This document shows, piece after piece, positions 7,238-13,827 of a DNA stretch of 28,522 bases (position 1 is the stretch's first letter; each line of letters starts with the position of its first letter). The stretch is taken from the IMG/VR virus record IMGVR_UViG_3300032223_000997, positions 1 through 28,522 of that record. The stretch is one strand, 5' to 3'. The translations under genes were made by a program, and so were the position numbers. The DNA comes from a virus. The notes below the pieces were generated by a model. That model was not told where the DNA came from. It searched no databases and saw only the letters and a list, made by a program, of their open reading frames with translations.

Positions 7238-7252
7238 CCGGAGGTTCAAGCT

Positions 7253-8167
7253 ATGTCTAATGGCGGAATTATCGGTCCAGTTACAATACCAACTTCTGGT
7301 TCTCAATCAGAATTAATAACATCATTTACCGCACCTGGAACATTTACAAAACAAGCATACACTACTGCTGTTGATTTAATTGTTGTTGCAGGTGGTGGGG
7401 GATCTGCTGGAGCGACAAATAATGCAGGCGGAGCTGGAGGAGCTGGTGGCGGAGGAGTTAGAGAAATTACATCACATCCAGTGCCTGGATCAGGTGTTCC
7501 AGTAACTGTTGGAGCAGGAGGATCTGGTTCAAGTGCATCACCAACTACACCTGGATCTGTAGGTAATCCATCTACATTTGGATCTGCAACACCTATATCT
7601 GCTAGTGGCGGAGGATTTGGTATGGCTGGAGCAGGACCTAGTTCAAGTCCAGGAGGATCTGGAGGAGCTGATGGCGGAACTGGTAACGCTGGAGGATATA
7701 CGCCAGCAGAAGGTCAAACTGCTGGAACAGGAGAATGGCATGGTAGAGCCGGAGGTGGAGGAGGTAGTGGAACTGGAGGAGCTGGAGGAGCACAAGTTGG
7801 AGGATCTGGTGGAGCAGGTAAATCTACAACAGCTGGAAGTCCAACAGCATCACCAACACCAACACTTTATGGTGGAGGAGGTGGAGGATCAACTTATGTA
7901 AGTGGATCAGGTGGATCACCTGGGCCTGGAGGCGGAGGAGCCGGTGGAGTTAGCAATGGATCATCTGGAGGTAGTGGTCAAACAAATACTGGAGGAGGCG
8001 GTGGTGGTGGTAATGGTCAACAAAACACATCACCAACATCTGGTGGATCAGGTGGTTCTGGAAAAATTGTTGTAAAAGAAAAAGCGGTAAGTTATTCAGT
8101 TGCATCCGGACGATGGGACATGAATGATGTTTATAATTATAGAAAAAACGGAACTTGGCCTTCATAG
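7253..8167 (+). CDS. Glycine-rich tail fibre adhesin A
   Basis: A 304-residue protein with ribosome binding site CGGAGG at 7239-7244. Residues 20-55 form the beta segment typical of phage Gly-rich proteins (FTAPGTFTKQAYTTAVDLIV, then VAGGGGSAG). From 55 to 265 the sequence is mostly Gly with Ser, Ala, Thr and Pro in runs such as GGGGGSGTGGAGG, a composition known from polyglycine-II sandwich receptor-binding tips such as T-even gp38. The last 20 residues (ASGRWDMNDVYNYRKNGTWP) carry a C-terminal motif 'G.W......N...NGTW' shared with the protein at 11808, probably an assembly or attachment signal. It is probably a surface adhesin; the loops between Gly runs would set host range. Confidence 0.75.
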   Translation: MSNGGIIGPVTIPTSGSQSELITSFTAPGTFTKQAYTTAVDLIVVAGGGGSAGATNNAGGAGGAGGGGVREITSHPVPGSGVPVTVGAGGSGSSASPTTPGSVGNPSTFGSATPISASGGGFGMAGAGPSSSPGGSGGADGGTGNAGGYTPAEGQTAGTGEWHGRAGGGGGSGTGGAGGAQVGGSGGAGKSTTAGSPTASPTPTLYGGGGGGSTYVSGSGGSPGPGGGGAGGVSNGSSGGSGQTNTGGGGGGGNGQQNTSPTSGGSGGSGKIVVKEKAVSYSVASGRWDMNDVYNYRKNGTWPS

Positions 8168-8176
8168 GATATAAAT

Positions 8177-8194
8177 TATGGCACATTTTGCAGA
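8177..8194 (+). repeat. Direct repeat, copy 1 (partner 11323-11340)
   Basis: The 18 bases TATGGCACATTTTGCAGA are identical at 8177-8194 and 11323-11340. Each contains the start codon of a MAHFAE paralogue. The pair brackets 3.1 kb holding one methyltransferase and two oxygenase genes. Confidence 0.85.
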
Positions 8195-8630
8195 GATAAT
8201 AAAAGATACGGATATTGTTTTAAGAGTTGTAGTTATTAATAATCAAGACGTTATTAACAACGGCGGTGAATTATCTACGCAAGCAGAACAATGGGTTGCA
8301 AATAATATTCCTAATGATGAATTAATCAAAGAAGAATTAAGTGGGATTTATCCAGAAACATATTGGAAACAAACTTCTTATAATCGTAGTTTTAGACATA
8401 CTTTTGCAGGAAGAGGATGGAAATATGATAAAATTAACAATGTTTTTATAGAACCACAACCTTTTCCATCATGGTCTTTAAATTCTAATTTTGATTGGAT
8501 TCCACCATTTGAAGCACCAAATGATAGTACTTATGGGGCTTTAGATTGGGATGAAAAATTACAAACTTATACTAATTATAATAAAACAGTTAAGTGGAAT
8601 GTTAATACTAACTCCTTTGTTAATATATAG
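8178..8630 (+). CDS. MAHFAE-type small protein, copy A
   Basis: A 150-residue protein starting MAHFAEI, a start I recognise from many cyanophage and marine phage proteins of unknown function. The signature is 'WKQTSYN.SFR..FAGRGW.YD...N.FI.P.PFPSW.LN', found here at residues 56-96. The first half holds two likely strands (VLRVVVINN) and a loop with 'GGELSTQAEQW'. The end is Trp, Asn and Tyr-rich. A paralogue lies at 11324. Both touch a Gly-rich adhesin gene, which fits a fibre-tip component or fibre chaperone; that role is inference. The ribosome binding site is a weak AGGA at 8166-8169. Confidence 0.7.
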   Translation: MAHFAEIIKDTDIVLRVVVINNQDVINNGGELSTQAEQWVANNIPNDELIKEELSGIYPETYWKQTSYNRSFRHTFAGRGWKYDKINNVFIEPQPFPSWSLNSNFDWIPPFEAPNDSTYGALDWDEKLQTYTNYNKTVKWNVNTNSFVNI

Positions 8631-8651
8631 ACATTTAATATAGATTGAGAT

Positions 8652-8677
8652 ACTAAACAGTAGAATGTTTAGTTTTT
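8652..8677 (+). promoter_or_regulatory. Hairpin with T-tail over the start codon of the 8665 gene
   Basis: ACTAAAC (8652-8658) pairs with GTTTAGT (8667-8673) around an eight-base loop; TTTT follows. The G of the AUG (8665-8667) closes the stem and the other two bases are in the loop. The only ribosome-binding-like sequence (TTGAGA) lies upstream of the stem. It may act as a weak terminator at the border of the accessory module, or hold the start codon. Confidence 0.35.
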
Positions 8678-9408
8678 GTAAAAGAAAGAAACCTGAAATT
8701 ACTTTTTGGTCAACAATACCAGGTATTGAAAAAACAACTCCTGTATTAGAAAGTAATAAATTTATACCTGACTGGTATAAAAAATTAAAAGCTTTTCCCG
8801 ATGAACAAGGTTTAAATTTTAAAGGAACAGTAAAAGTATGTCCTTCTTTTAAAGATTATTTTAATAGTGGATATATAATTATTTTATGGTGTGATTTAAT
8901 TTTAAATATAAAACCTAATAAATGGGAATGGAAAACTCCTAATTCTTTATTCACATTTTCTCATTTTTCTGAAAATCAATATTTTGATTATTTACCAGAG
9001 CATGAAAAAAATAAAATTAAACTTGTTTTAAAAGCAGATTGTCCTTGGAGATGTAAAACAAGCAAAGGATATAAATTATTACAATTACCTTTATATTATG
9101 ATTTTAATAAAATTTTTGAAGTCATGCCTGGGTTTATATCTACTGATGTTTATCATGAATTAAATCAACAAATAATAATTAAAGAATATGGTGAGTTTTT
9201 TATACCAAGAGGAACTCCTTTATGTATGTATATTCCGATTAAAGAAGAAGAATTTAATTTTACATGTACCAATAATGAAGATTCTTTAATAAAAAATTAT
9301 GTTTCAAGAATAGGATTAGAAGGCGATGGAAAAAGAGATATGATAAGAAGTTTATTTACGGGATCTTATAATGAAATAAGAAAGAAAGGTAAATGTCCAT
9401 TCAAATAA
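8665..9408 (+). CDS. Conserved-type protein of unknown function
   Basis: A 247-residue protein that opens the accessory module. The order of elements is: 'KPEI.FWSTIPG' (9-20), 'PDWYKKLKAFPD' (35-46), 'KVCPSF.DYF..GYII.LWCDL' (57-78), then 'CPWRCKTSKGYKLL' with 'LPLYYDF' (near 125-146), 'GFISTDVYHELNQQ' and finally 'FFIPRGTPLCMYIPI'. The combination 'PW..KT..GY.LL...P.Y', 'G.I.TD' and 'I..GTPL....P' resembles cupin-like proteins such as DUF6065, often seen near 2OG oxygenases in phages; this assignment is tentative. No HxD metal triad is visible. The gene ends 16 bases inside the methyltransferase gene that follows. The DNA is notably AT-rich. Confidence 0.5.
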   Translation: MFSFCKRKKPEITFWSTIPGIEKTTPVLESNKFIPDWYKKLKAFPDEQGLNFKGTVKVCPSFKDYFNSGYIIILWCDLILNIKPNKWEWKTPNSLFTFSHFSENQYFDYLPEHEKNKIKLVLKADCPWRCKTSKGYKLLQLPLYYDFNKIFEVMPGFISTDVYHELNQQIIIKEYGEFFIPRGTPLCMYIPIKEEEFNFTCTNNEDSLIKNYVSRIGLEGDGKRDMIRSLFTGSYNEIRKKGKCPFK

Positions 9409-10112
9409 ATCTATCTGATGATGAATTTTTTCATTGTTTTGTAAAAAATAAAAACTGGAATCCTTTACAAAATCATGGTTATTTTGATGATAAATATATT
9501 CTTAAAGAAGAAGATAAAGATTTTCCTTATCAAATAATATCTTATTTAAATTTATTAGATAATATTAATATCAAAAATAAAAATATTTTAGATATTGGAT
9601 GTGGTTTTGGAAGAGGTACTTATATTTTAAAAACTTATTTAAATTGTAATATTACAGGAACAGATATTAATAATAATTTTATTCAACATGCTTCTAATAA
9701 ATATAAAAAAGTTACTTTTATTGTAGACGATTTTTTAAATACAAAATTAAAAGAAAATGAATATGATATTATTGTAAGTAATTGTTCTTCTCATTTTTTT
9801 TATGATAAAGATAATTTTTATTTAAATTTAATAAAAGTATTAAAAGATAATGGAATAGTTTTAATTACCGACATTTTTACTAAAGACAGCATTAATATAT
9901 TAGAAAATAAACTATCTAAAAATAATTTAAAAATTAAAGAGAAAATAGATATTTCTAACCAAACAATAAAATCAATGGAATATGACATAAATACTTTATT
10001 TGATAGATTTGATAAAGAAATAATTAATCATTTTTATGAAATACAAAAACGAAGGTTGTATTTATTTAATACAAATGTTAATAAACAATATAAATTAATA
10101 ATAGAGAAATGA
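9393..10112 (+). CDS. Class I SAM-dependent methyltransferase
   Basis: A 239-residue protein. The SAM-binding motif I is NILDIGCGFGRGT (64-76), followed by the acidic end of strand two (GTDIN, about 88-92), a later DDF (motif II region), and the strand 'YDIIVSNCSSHFFY' with 'LKDNGIVLITDIF' (motif III). This is the full Rossmann methyltransferase order of the Methyltransf_11/25 type. It overlaps the upstream gene by 16 bases and the next by four (ATGA), so it is probably co-expressed with the two oxygenases that follow. The substrate is unknown: a small molecule, a sugar or a modified fibre residue are all possible. DNA methylation is less likely because the NPPY and DPPY motifs of N6/N4 enzymes are absent. 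The region is extremely AT-rich. Confidence 0.8.
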   Translation: MSIQINLSDDEFFHCFVKNKNWNPLQNHGYFDDKYILKEEDKDFPYQIISYLNLLDNINIKNKNILDIGCGFGRGTYILKTYLNCNITGTDINNNFIQHASNKYKKVTFIVDDFLNTKLKENEYDIIVSNCSSHFFYDKDNFYLNLIKVLKDNGIVLITDIFTKDSINILENKLSKNNLKIKEKIDISNQTIKSMEYDINTLFDRFDKEIINHFYEIQKRRLYLFNTNVNKQYKLIIEK

Positions 10113-10690
10113 ATATTAAACCCGCTTTTATAACACCTTTATTTTGTTTTAATATAAATAATAAGGATTTAATTAAAAAATTAGAAGAAGAAGCTTATAC
10201 ACAAGAAAAAAATAAAAACGGTCGTCTTGTAAGTAATCAAGGTGGTTTTCAAAGTGAACATATTTATACAGATAATAAAGTTGTTAAATCTTTCTTTGAT
10301 GAAGTTATTCCTTGCGTTGAAAAAATAAAAAATAAAATAAGATTTGATTCAGATCTAAATTTAACGGGTCTTTGGTTTAATATAAATAGAAAAAATGATT
10401 TTAATTTAATGCATTGTCACCCAAAATCATTTTTAAGTGCTGCATTTTATATTAAATGTGGTGATAAAACAGGAGATATTGTTTTTGAAAATACAGATAA
10501 AAATACAGTTTTTTTTAATACTAATAATGATGATTTTAAAAATGATCCCTGTTATTCTAATTTTTTTACACATAAACCTTCTGTGGGTGATTTAATATTT
10601 TTTTATGGTTGGTTAAACCATAGAGTTAGATCAAATTTATCTAACGAAGATAGGATTAGTTTATCTTTTAACGTTACTACCTACGTATAA
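10109..10690 (+). CDS. 2OG-Fe(II) oxygenase 1 (2OG-FeII_Oxy_5 type)
   Basis: A 193-residue protein of the putative 2OG-Fe(II) oxygenase family PF13759. Features seen are GLWFNINRKNDFNLMHCHP (87-105) with His102 and His104, then 'SAAFYIKCGD.TGDIVFEN' (110-128), 'P.VGDLIFFYGWLNHRV' (157-173) with the second metal His171, and 'EDRISLSFN' (180-188) with Arg182 in the position that binds the 2-oxoglutarate carboxylate. The length and order fit the family. These enzymes use iron and 2-oxoglutarate to hydroxylate a substrate; for this phage type the substrate is unknown. It starts in an ATGA overlap with the methyltransferase and ends one base into the next oxygenase, so the three genes form one translation-coupled unit. 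Confidence 0.8.
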   Translation: MNIKPAFITPLFCFNINNKDLIKKLEEEAYTQEKNKNGRLVSNQGGFQSEHIYTDNKVVKSFFDEVIPCVEKIKNKIRFDSDLNLTGLWFNINRKNDFNLMHCHPKSFLSAAFYIKCGDKTGDIVFENTDKNTVFFNTNNDDFKNDPCYSNFFTHKPSVGDLIFFYGWLNHRVRSNLSNEDRISLSFNVTTYV

Positions 10691-11259
10691 TGAATATAAA
10701 ATTTCCAACTCTTATAGTAGATAATTTTTTTGATAATCCTAATGCAATAGTAGATTTATCAAAAACATTAGAATTTTTTGAAGCTAATAAAGACGAATAT
10801 TGGCCGGGTAAAAGAAGTCGCCCATTACATCAGATAAATGACAAATTATTTAATTTTATAATATCTAAAGTTTTAAGTTTTTATTATGATTTCCAATTAG
10901 AGACTGTTACTTGGGATAATACATATGTTGCCTTTCATAAAATGAATTCAAAAATTGATTTAAAAGACATACATAAAGATAATTCAGCCATATTAGCCGG
11001 GATTATTTATTTAAATAAAAATGGAACTATAGATAATGGAACCACTATATATAATGAAAATAAAGATAAAAAATTAGTTTTAAGTAATACTTATAATACC
11101 TTGTTATGTTATGATGCTAATCAATTACATGGTGCTACAAGCACTTTAATGTATGATAATGAAGAAAGATTAAGTATTGTTTTCTTTATAGATACTTTAG
11201 TTGCTTATAGACTTCCTATGGAAAGAAGTATAAAATACCTTGAAAATAATAAGTTTTAA
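10690..11259 (+). CDS. 2OG-Fe(II) oxygenase 2 (DUF6445-like)
   Basis: A 189-residue protein that I place among DUF6445-like dioxygenase-fold proteins. The N-terminal half contains 'FF.NP..I..LSK' and 'YWPGKRSRPLHQIN' (37-50). The core has an HxD pair in KDIHKDNSAILAGIIYLN (His95, Asp97), 'GTTIYNENKDKK' (117-128), then 'LLCYDANQLHGA' with the distal His147 and 'EERLSIVFF' with Arg160. So all ligands of a double-stranded beta-helix iron site appear present. The TAATG overlap ties it to oxygenase 1. It ends at a T-rich terminator-like hairpin, so it closes the first accessory block. The product or substrate is not known. Confidence 0.7.
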   Translation: MNIKFPTLIVDNFFDNPNAIVDLSKTLEFFEANKDEYWPGKRSRPLHQINDKLFNFIISKVLSFYYDFQLETVTWDNTYVAFHKMNSKIDLKDIHKDNSAILAGIIYLNKNGTIDNGTTIYNENKDKKLVLSNTYNTLLCYDANQLHGATSTLMYDNEERLSIVFFIDTLVAYRLPMERSIKYLENNKF

Positions 11260-11280
11260 TTAAAAACTCTTTATTTTTTT
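11252..11280 (+). terminator. Terminator-like hairpin with T-run at the end of the first accessory block
   Basis: AGTTTT (11252-11257) pairs with AAAACT (11263-11268) around AATTA, followed by CTTTATTTTTTT. The U-tail is good but the stem has only one G-C pair, so termination may be partial. It overlaps the stop codon of oxygenase 2. Confidence 0.45.
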
Positions 11281-11300
11281 ATAAAATAATATATACAAAA

Positions 11301-11317
11301 TACTTAAAATTTAAGTA
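11301..11317. repeat. Perfect 17-base dyad, possible operator
   Basis: TACTTAAA and TTTAAGTA are exact inverted copies around a central A, seven bases before the ATG of the 11324 gene, which lacks a Shine-Dalgarno. It could be a protein-binding site or fold into a six-pair RNA hairpin. In DNA this rich in A and T the match is only mildly unusual. Confidence 0.35.
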
Positions 11318-11322
11318 ATTCA

Positions 11323-11340
11323 TATGGCACATTTTGCAGA
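11323..11340 (+). repeat. Direct repeat, copy 2 (partner 8177-8194)
   Basis: The second identical copy of TATGGCACATTTTGCAGA, over the start codon of the second MAHFAE gene. Recombination between the copies would delete or exchange the genes between them and leave a hybrid MAHFAE gene. Confidence 0.85.
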
Positions 11341-11815
11341 ACTAGACTCAGATAATAATGTTTTACAAGTATTAGTGTTTTCTAATGATGATATTAATGC
11401 TCACGGTGGAGATTTATCCATAGGAGCAGAACAATGGGTTTCAACAACCCCACATACAACTGCTGAAAATTCACACACAGGTAAACCTGGAGTATCTTGG
11501 AAACAAACATCTATGAATAAAAATTTTAGAGGTTCGTTTGCAGGAGTTGGTGGAACTTATGACCCTATTAAAAATATATTTATAAACCCAAAACCCTTTC
11601 CATCATTTACTTTAAATGCGGATGGTTCTTGGTCAGCTCCAGTTGCTGAACCAGCAAATCCGTTATTACCAAATAACACAAAAGAATTTTCTCAATGGTG
11701 GGACGAAGAAAATCAAAGATGGTTACGATTTAGAATTGAAGATCCAAAACCTAGAACAAATTATGTTTGGAATCCAAATAATTCTCAATGGGAGGAGGTT
11801 AATTTAGATGGGTAA
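11324..11815 (+). CDS. MAHFAE-type small protein, copy B
   Basis: A 163-residue paralogue of the 8178 protein. Shared blocks include MAHFAE at the start, then 'GG(D/E)LS..AEQWV', 'WKQTSMNKNFRGSFAG.GGTYD', 'N.FI.PKPFPSFTLNADGSW'. The C-terminal third (FSQWWDEENQRWLRFRIEDP, then NYVWNPNNSQWEEVNLDG) is longer and Trp-rich, different from copy A. That part may bind the matching Gly-rich partner. The gene overlaps the next by eight bases and contains the strong ribosome binding site GGGAGGAGG (11790-11797 region) used by it. There is no Shine-Dalgarno of its own. The function is unknown; it probably belongs to the fibre tip. Confidence 0.7.
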   Translation: MAHFAELDSDNNVLQVLVFSNDDINAHGGDLSIGAEQWVSTTPHTTAENSHTGKPGVSWKQTSMNKNFRGSFAGVGGTYDPIKNIFINPKPFPSFTLNADGSWSAPVAEPANPLLPNNTKEFSQWWDEENQRWLRFRIEDPKPRTNYVWNPNNSQWEEVNLDG

Positions 11816-12668
11816 TTTTAACGGAGGAGTAATTGGTGTAGTTAATACACCAACTTTTTTAAATAAAATAACTACTTTTACAAGTAGTAATCCAGCTTTT
11901 TCATTTAATCCAGCATCAACTACATTTAATTATTTAATTGTTGCAGGTGGAGGAGGAAGTAATACTACAGGAATTGGAAACGCTGGAACAGGAGCAGGTG
12001 GTCTTAAATCTGGAACTCAACCTGTAACAGGTGGTACATCTATTTCAGTAACAGTTGGAGCTGGAGGAGGAGATAGTTCAGGAGTTAATGGATCACCATC
12101 AAGTATTTCAGGACCAACACCAGTATCAACAACAGGTGGAGGTAGAGGAGTTGCTAGAGGACAAACTGGAGCACCTGGAGGATCTGGAGGTGGAGGAGGA
12201 GACGGATATCCAGCTAACGTAACTTCAGCAGGATCAGGAACACCTGGTGAAGGAAACCCAGGAGGAACAGGAGGACCTGGAGAACCATCTGGAGGAGGTG
12301 GCGGAGCGGGAGGAGCTGGAGGATCAGGATCAGGTCCTGGATCTCCTTACGGAGGATCTTATCCTGGAAATGGATCTTCTAGTTCTATAAGTGGATCAGC
12401 TGTAGTTTATGCAATCGGTGGAAATGGAGAAGGATTTGGAGATGTCCCTAGTCCAACAAACCCTGTTGGAAACAATCCATATGGAATAGATGTTTACACA
12501 CCAGCACCAGCACCAGCACCTAGACAAAACAAAGGTTATGGAAGTTTATATTCAGCTGGGGGACCTGGAGTTGTTATTATTTCAGAAAACGGTGGTGGAC
12601 CATTATCTGCTCCTGGAGTTTGGTCTTTAAAAGCAGCATATCAAAATAAAAGAAATGGGACTTGGTAA
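11808..12668 (+). CDS. Glycine-rich tail fibre adhesin B
   Basis: A 286-residue paralogue of the 7253 protein in layout. A short N-terminus leads to 'FNYLIVAGGGGSN' (about 40-52), then about 160 residues of Gly runs with Pro, Ser and Thr, such as GGPGEPSGGGGGAGGAGG. Next come a Pro-Ala run (APAPAPAP, near 12505) and an end domain 'GPGVVIISENGG' with 'APGVWSLKAAYQNKRNGTW'. The last motif matches copy A. The Gly-run loops differ from copy A, so two tips with different specificity are possible, or one is a spare. Gly-Pro-rich strings next to prolyl-hydroxylase-like genes raise the idea that these prolines are hydroxylated; that is inference. Confidence 0.72.
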   Translation: MGNFNGGVIGVVNTPTFLNKITTFTSSNPAFSFNPASTTFNYLIVAGGGGSNTTGIGNAGTGAGGLKSGTQPVTGGTSISVTVGAGGGDSSGVNGSPSSISGPTPVSTTGGGRGVARGQTGAPGGSGGGGGDGYPANVTSAGSGTPGEGNPGGTGGPGEPSGGGGGAGGAGGSGSGPGSPYGGSYPGNGSSSSISGSAVVYAIGGNGEGFGDVPSPTNPVGNNPYGIDVYTPAPAPAPRQNKGYGSLYSAGGPGVVIISENGGGPLSAPGVWSLKAAYQNKRNGTW

Positions 12669-12670
12669 TC

Positions 12671-12699
12671 TTTACAAAAAGATTAAGTAAGTATATAAT
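12671..12699 (+). promoter_or_regulatory. Good sigma-70-type promoter before oxygenase 3
   Basis: TTTACA (12671-12676, five of six) and TATAAT (12694-12699, six of six) are exactly 17 bases apart. The expected start of transcription is near 12706, three bases before the ATG at 12709, so the mRNA would be nearly leaderless. This agrees with the lack of a clear Shine-Dalgarno. A seven-pair AT hairpin (12667-12684) overlaps the -35 box. Confidence 0.5.
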
Positions 12700-12708
12700 A
12701 TAAAAAGA

Positions 12709-13350
12709 ATGGTATTAAAAGAACATTATTGGTTTTTTACTAAAGCATTATCAGATAGTTTTTGTGATGAAATTATTAAATATGGTAATTCTCAACAAGA
12801 GCAATTAGCACTTACTGGCGGACAAACTTCAAAAGTTGAAACTGGTCAACCTTTAACTGATGAAGATATTAAAGATTTAAAAAAGAAAAGAGATTCAAAT
12901 ATTGTATGGTTAAATGATCGTTGGATTTATGATGAGATTCAACCTTATATCCATACAGCAAATAAAAATGCTGGCTGGAATTTTGATTGGGATTACTCTG
13001 AAAGCTGTCAATTTACAAAATATAAATTAAATCAATATTATGATTGGCATTGCGATAGTTGGAATGCTCCTTATGATAAACCAAATGACCCTAATATTCA
13101 TGGTAAAATAAGAAAACTTTCAGTTACATGTTCTTTATCGGCTCCAGAAGATTATGAAGGAGGAGAATTAGAATTTGATTTTAGAAATATGGATCCAGAT
13201 AAGCCACAAAACGTTCACAAGTGTAATGATATAAAACCAAGAGGTTCTATTGTAGTATTTCCATCTCATGTTTGGCATAGAGTTTTACCTGTTACAAAAG
13301 GAACAAGATATTCATTAGTTATTTGGAATATTGGATATCCATTTAAATAA
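12709..13350 (+). CDS. 2OG-Fe(II) oxygenase 3 (PKHD/prolyl hydroxylase type)
   Basis: A 213-residue protein with a complete dioxygenase site: 'NQYYDWHCDSW' (108-118) with His114 and Asp116, 'SAPEDYEGGELEF' (144-156), 'KPRGSIVVFPSHVWHRVLPV' (176-195) with His190, and 'GTRYSLVIW' with Arg200 to bind 2-oxoglutarate. This is the order of PKHD-type hydroxylases, related to prolyl 4-hydroxylase, and the family is known in cyanophages and marine phages. The reaction is hydroxylation of a peptide or small substrate, coupled to decarboxylation of 2-oxoglutarate. It lies after a Gly/Pro-rich adhesin and starts a block of three oxygenases with no gap (next ATG directly after the stop). It has its own promoter candidate. 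Confidence 0.85.
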   Translation: MVLKEHYWFFTKALSDSFCDEIIKYGNSQQEQLALTGGQTSKVETGQPLTDEDIKDLKKKRDSNIVWLNDRWIYDEIQPYIHTANKNAGWNFDWDYSESCQFTKYKLNQYYDWHCDSWNAPYDKPNDPNIHGKIRKLSVTCSLSAPEDYEGGELEFDFRNMDPDKPQNVHKCNDIKPRGSIVVFPSHVWHRVLPVTKGTRYSLVIWNIGYPFK

Positions 13351-13827
13351 ATGATTTTAGAAGAATATCTAATAAAAGATATTTCTGTTATTACTTCTTT
13401 AAAAGAAGACATTAAAAATAATTTAGACACGTCTATGAAGAATACTACAAACGTAAAAGGTAGTATGACAAATTATAAACATTTTATAGGTAGAAAAACT
13501 TTTGAACCTATAAAAAAATTATTAAACAAATTTGCTATATACGAAGCTTGGGGAAATGTTTTAAAAAAAGGAGAACATGTCAAAGAACATCATCATATAT
13601 CTAATGAAATTAATAATTTTAAAATAAATATTAGTGGTATATTATATTTAACAGATATAAAACCAGGTACTTATTTTAAAGAATTTAATAAAACTATTGA
13701 TCCTGAAATAGGTAAAATTATTATTTTTAATAATACTTATTTACATTCTGTAGATAAATGTGATAGTAATGAAGAAAGAATTACGTTAGCTTTTAATGGA
13801 AGAATAAAAGAAAAATATGAGTTTTAA
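13351..13827 (+). CDS. 2OG-Fe(II) oxygenase 4, short form
   Basis: A 158-residue protein, short for the fold. The core 'YEAWGNVLKKGEHVKEHHH' (64-82) has His80-82, followed by 'ISGILYLTDIKPGTYFKEF' (94-112), 'IGKIIIFNNTYLHSV' with His132, and 'NEERITLAFN' with Arg143. The layout follows the 2OG-FeII_Oxy_5 type seen in oxygenase 1, but the N-terminal part is reduced. Which of the three neighbouring His residues binds iron, or whether Glu79 takes part, cannot be decided from sequence. It overlaps the next gene by 11 bases. It could be active or a degenerate copy; the retained His and Arg favour activity. Confidence 0.68.
   Translation: MILEEYLIKDISVITSLKEDIKNNLDTSMKNTTNVKGSMTNYKHFIGRKTFEPIKKLLNKFAIYEAWGNVLKKGEHVKEHHHISNEINNFKINISGILYLTDIKPGTYFKEFNKTIDPEIGKIIIFNNTYLHSVDKCDSNEERITLAFNGRIKEKYEF

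Noticed and set aside
7578-7901. Second frame in Gly-rich adhesin A, giving a Glu/Leu-rich protein
   Set aside because: It is produced by GGA-type codons read out of frame; no ribosome binding site.
7400-8060. CRISPR-like or satellite repeats in the GGA-rich stretch
   Set aside because: The repetition follows Gly codons in frame with no constant repeat and spacer length.
11616-11807. Alternative frame inside MAHFAE copy B
   Set aside because: Shadow of the conserved + frame; no start signal and no conserved pattern.
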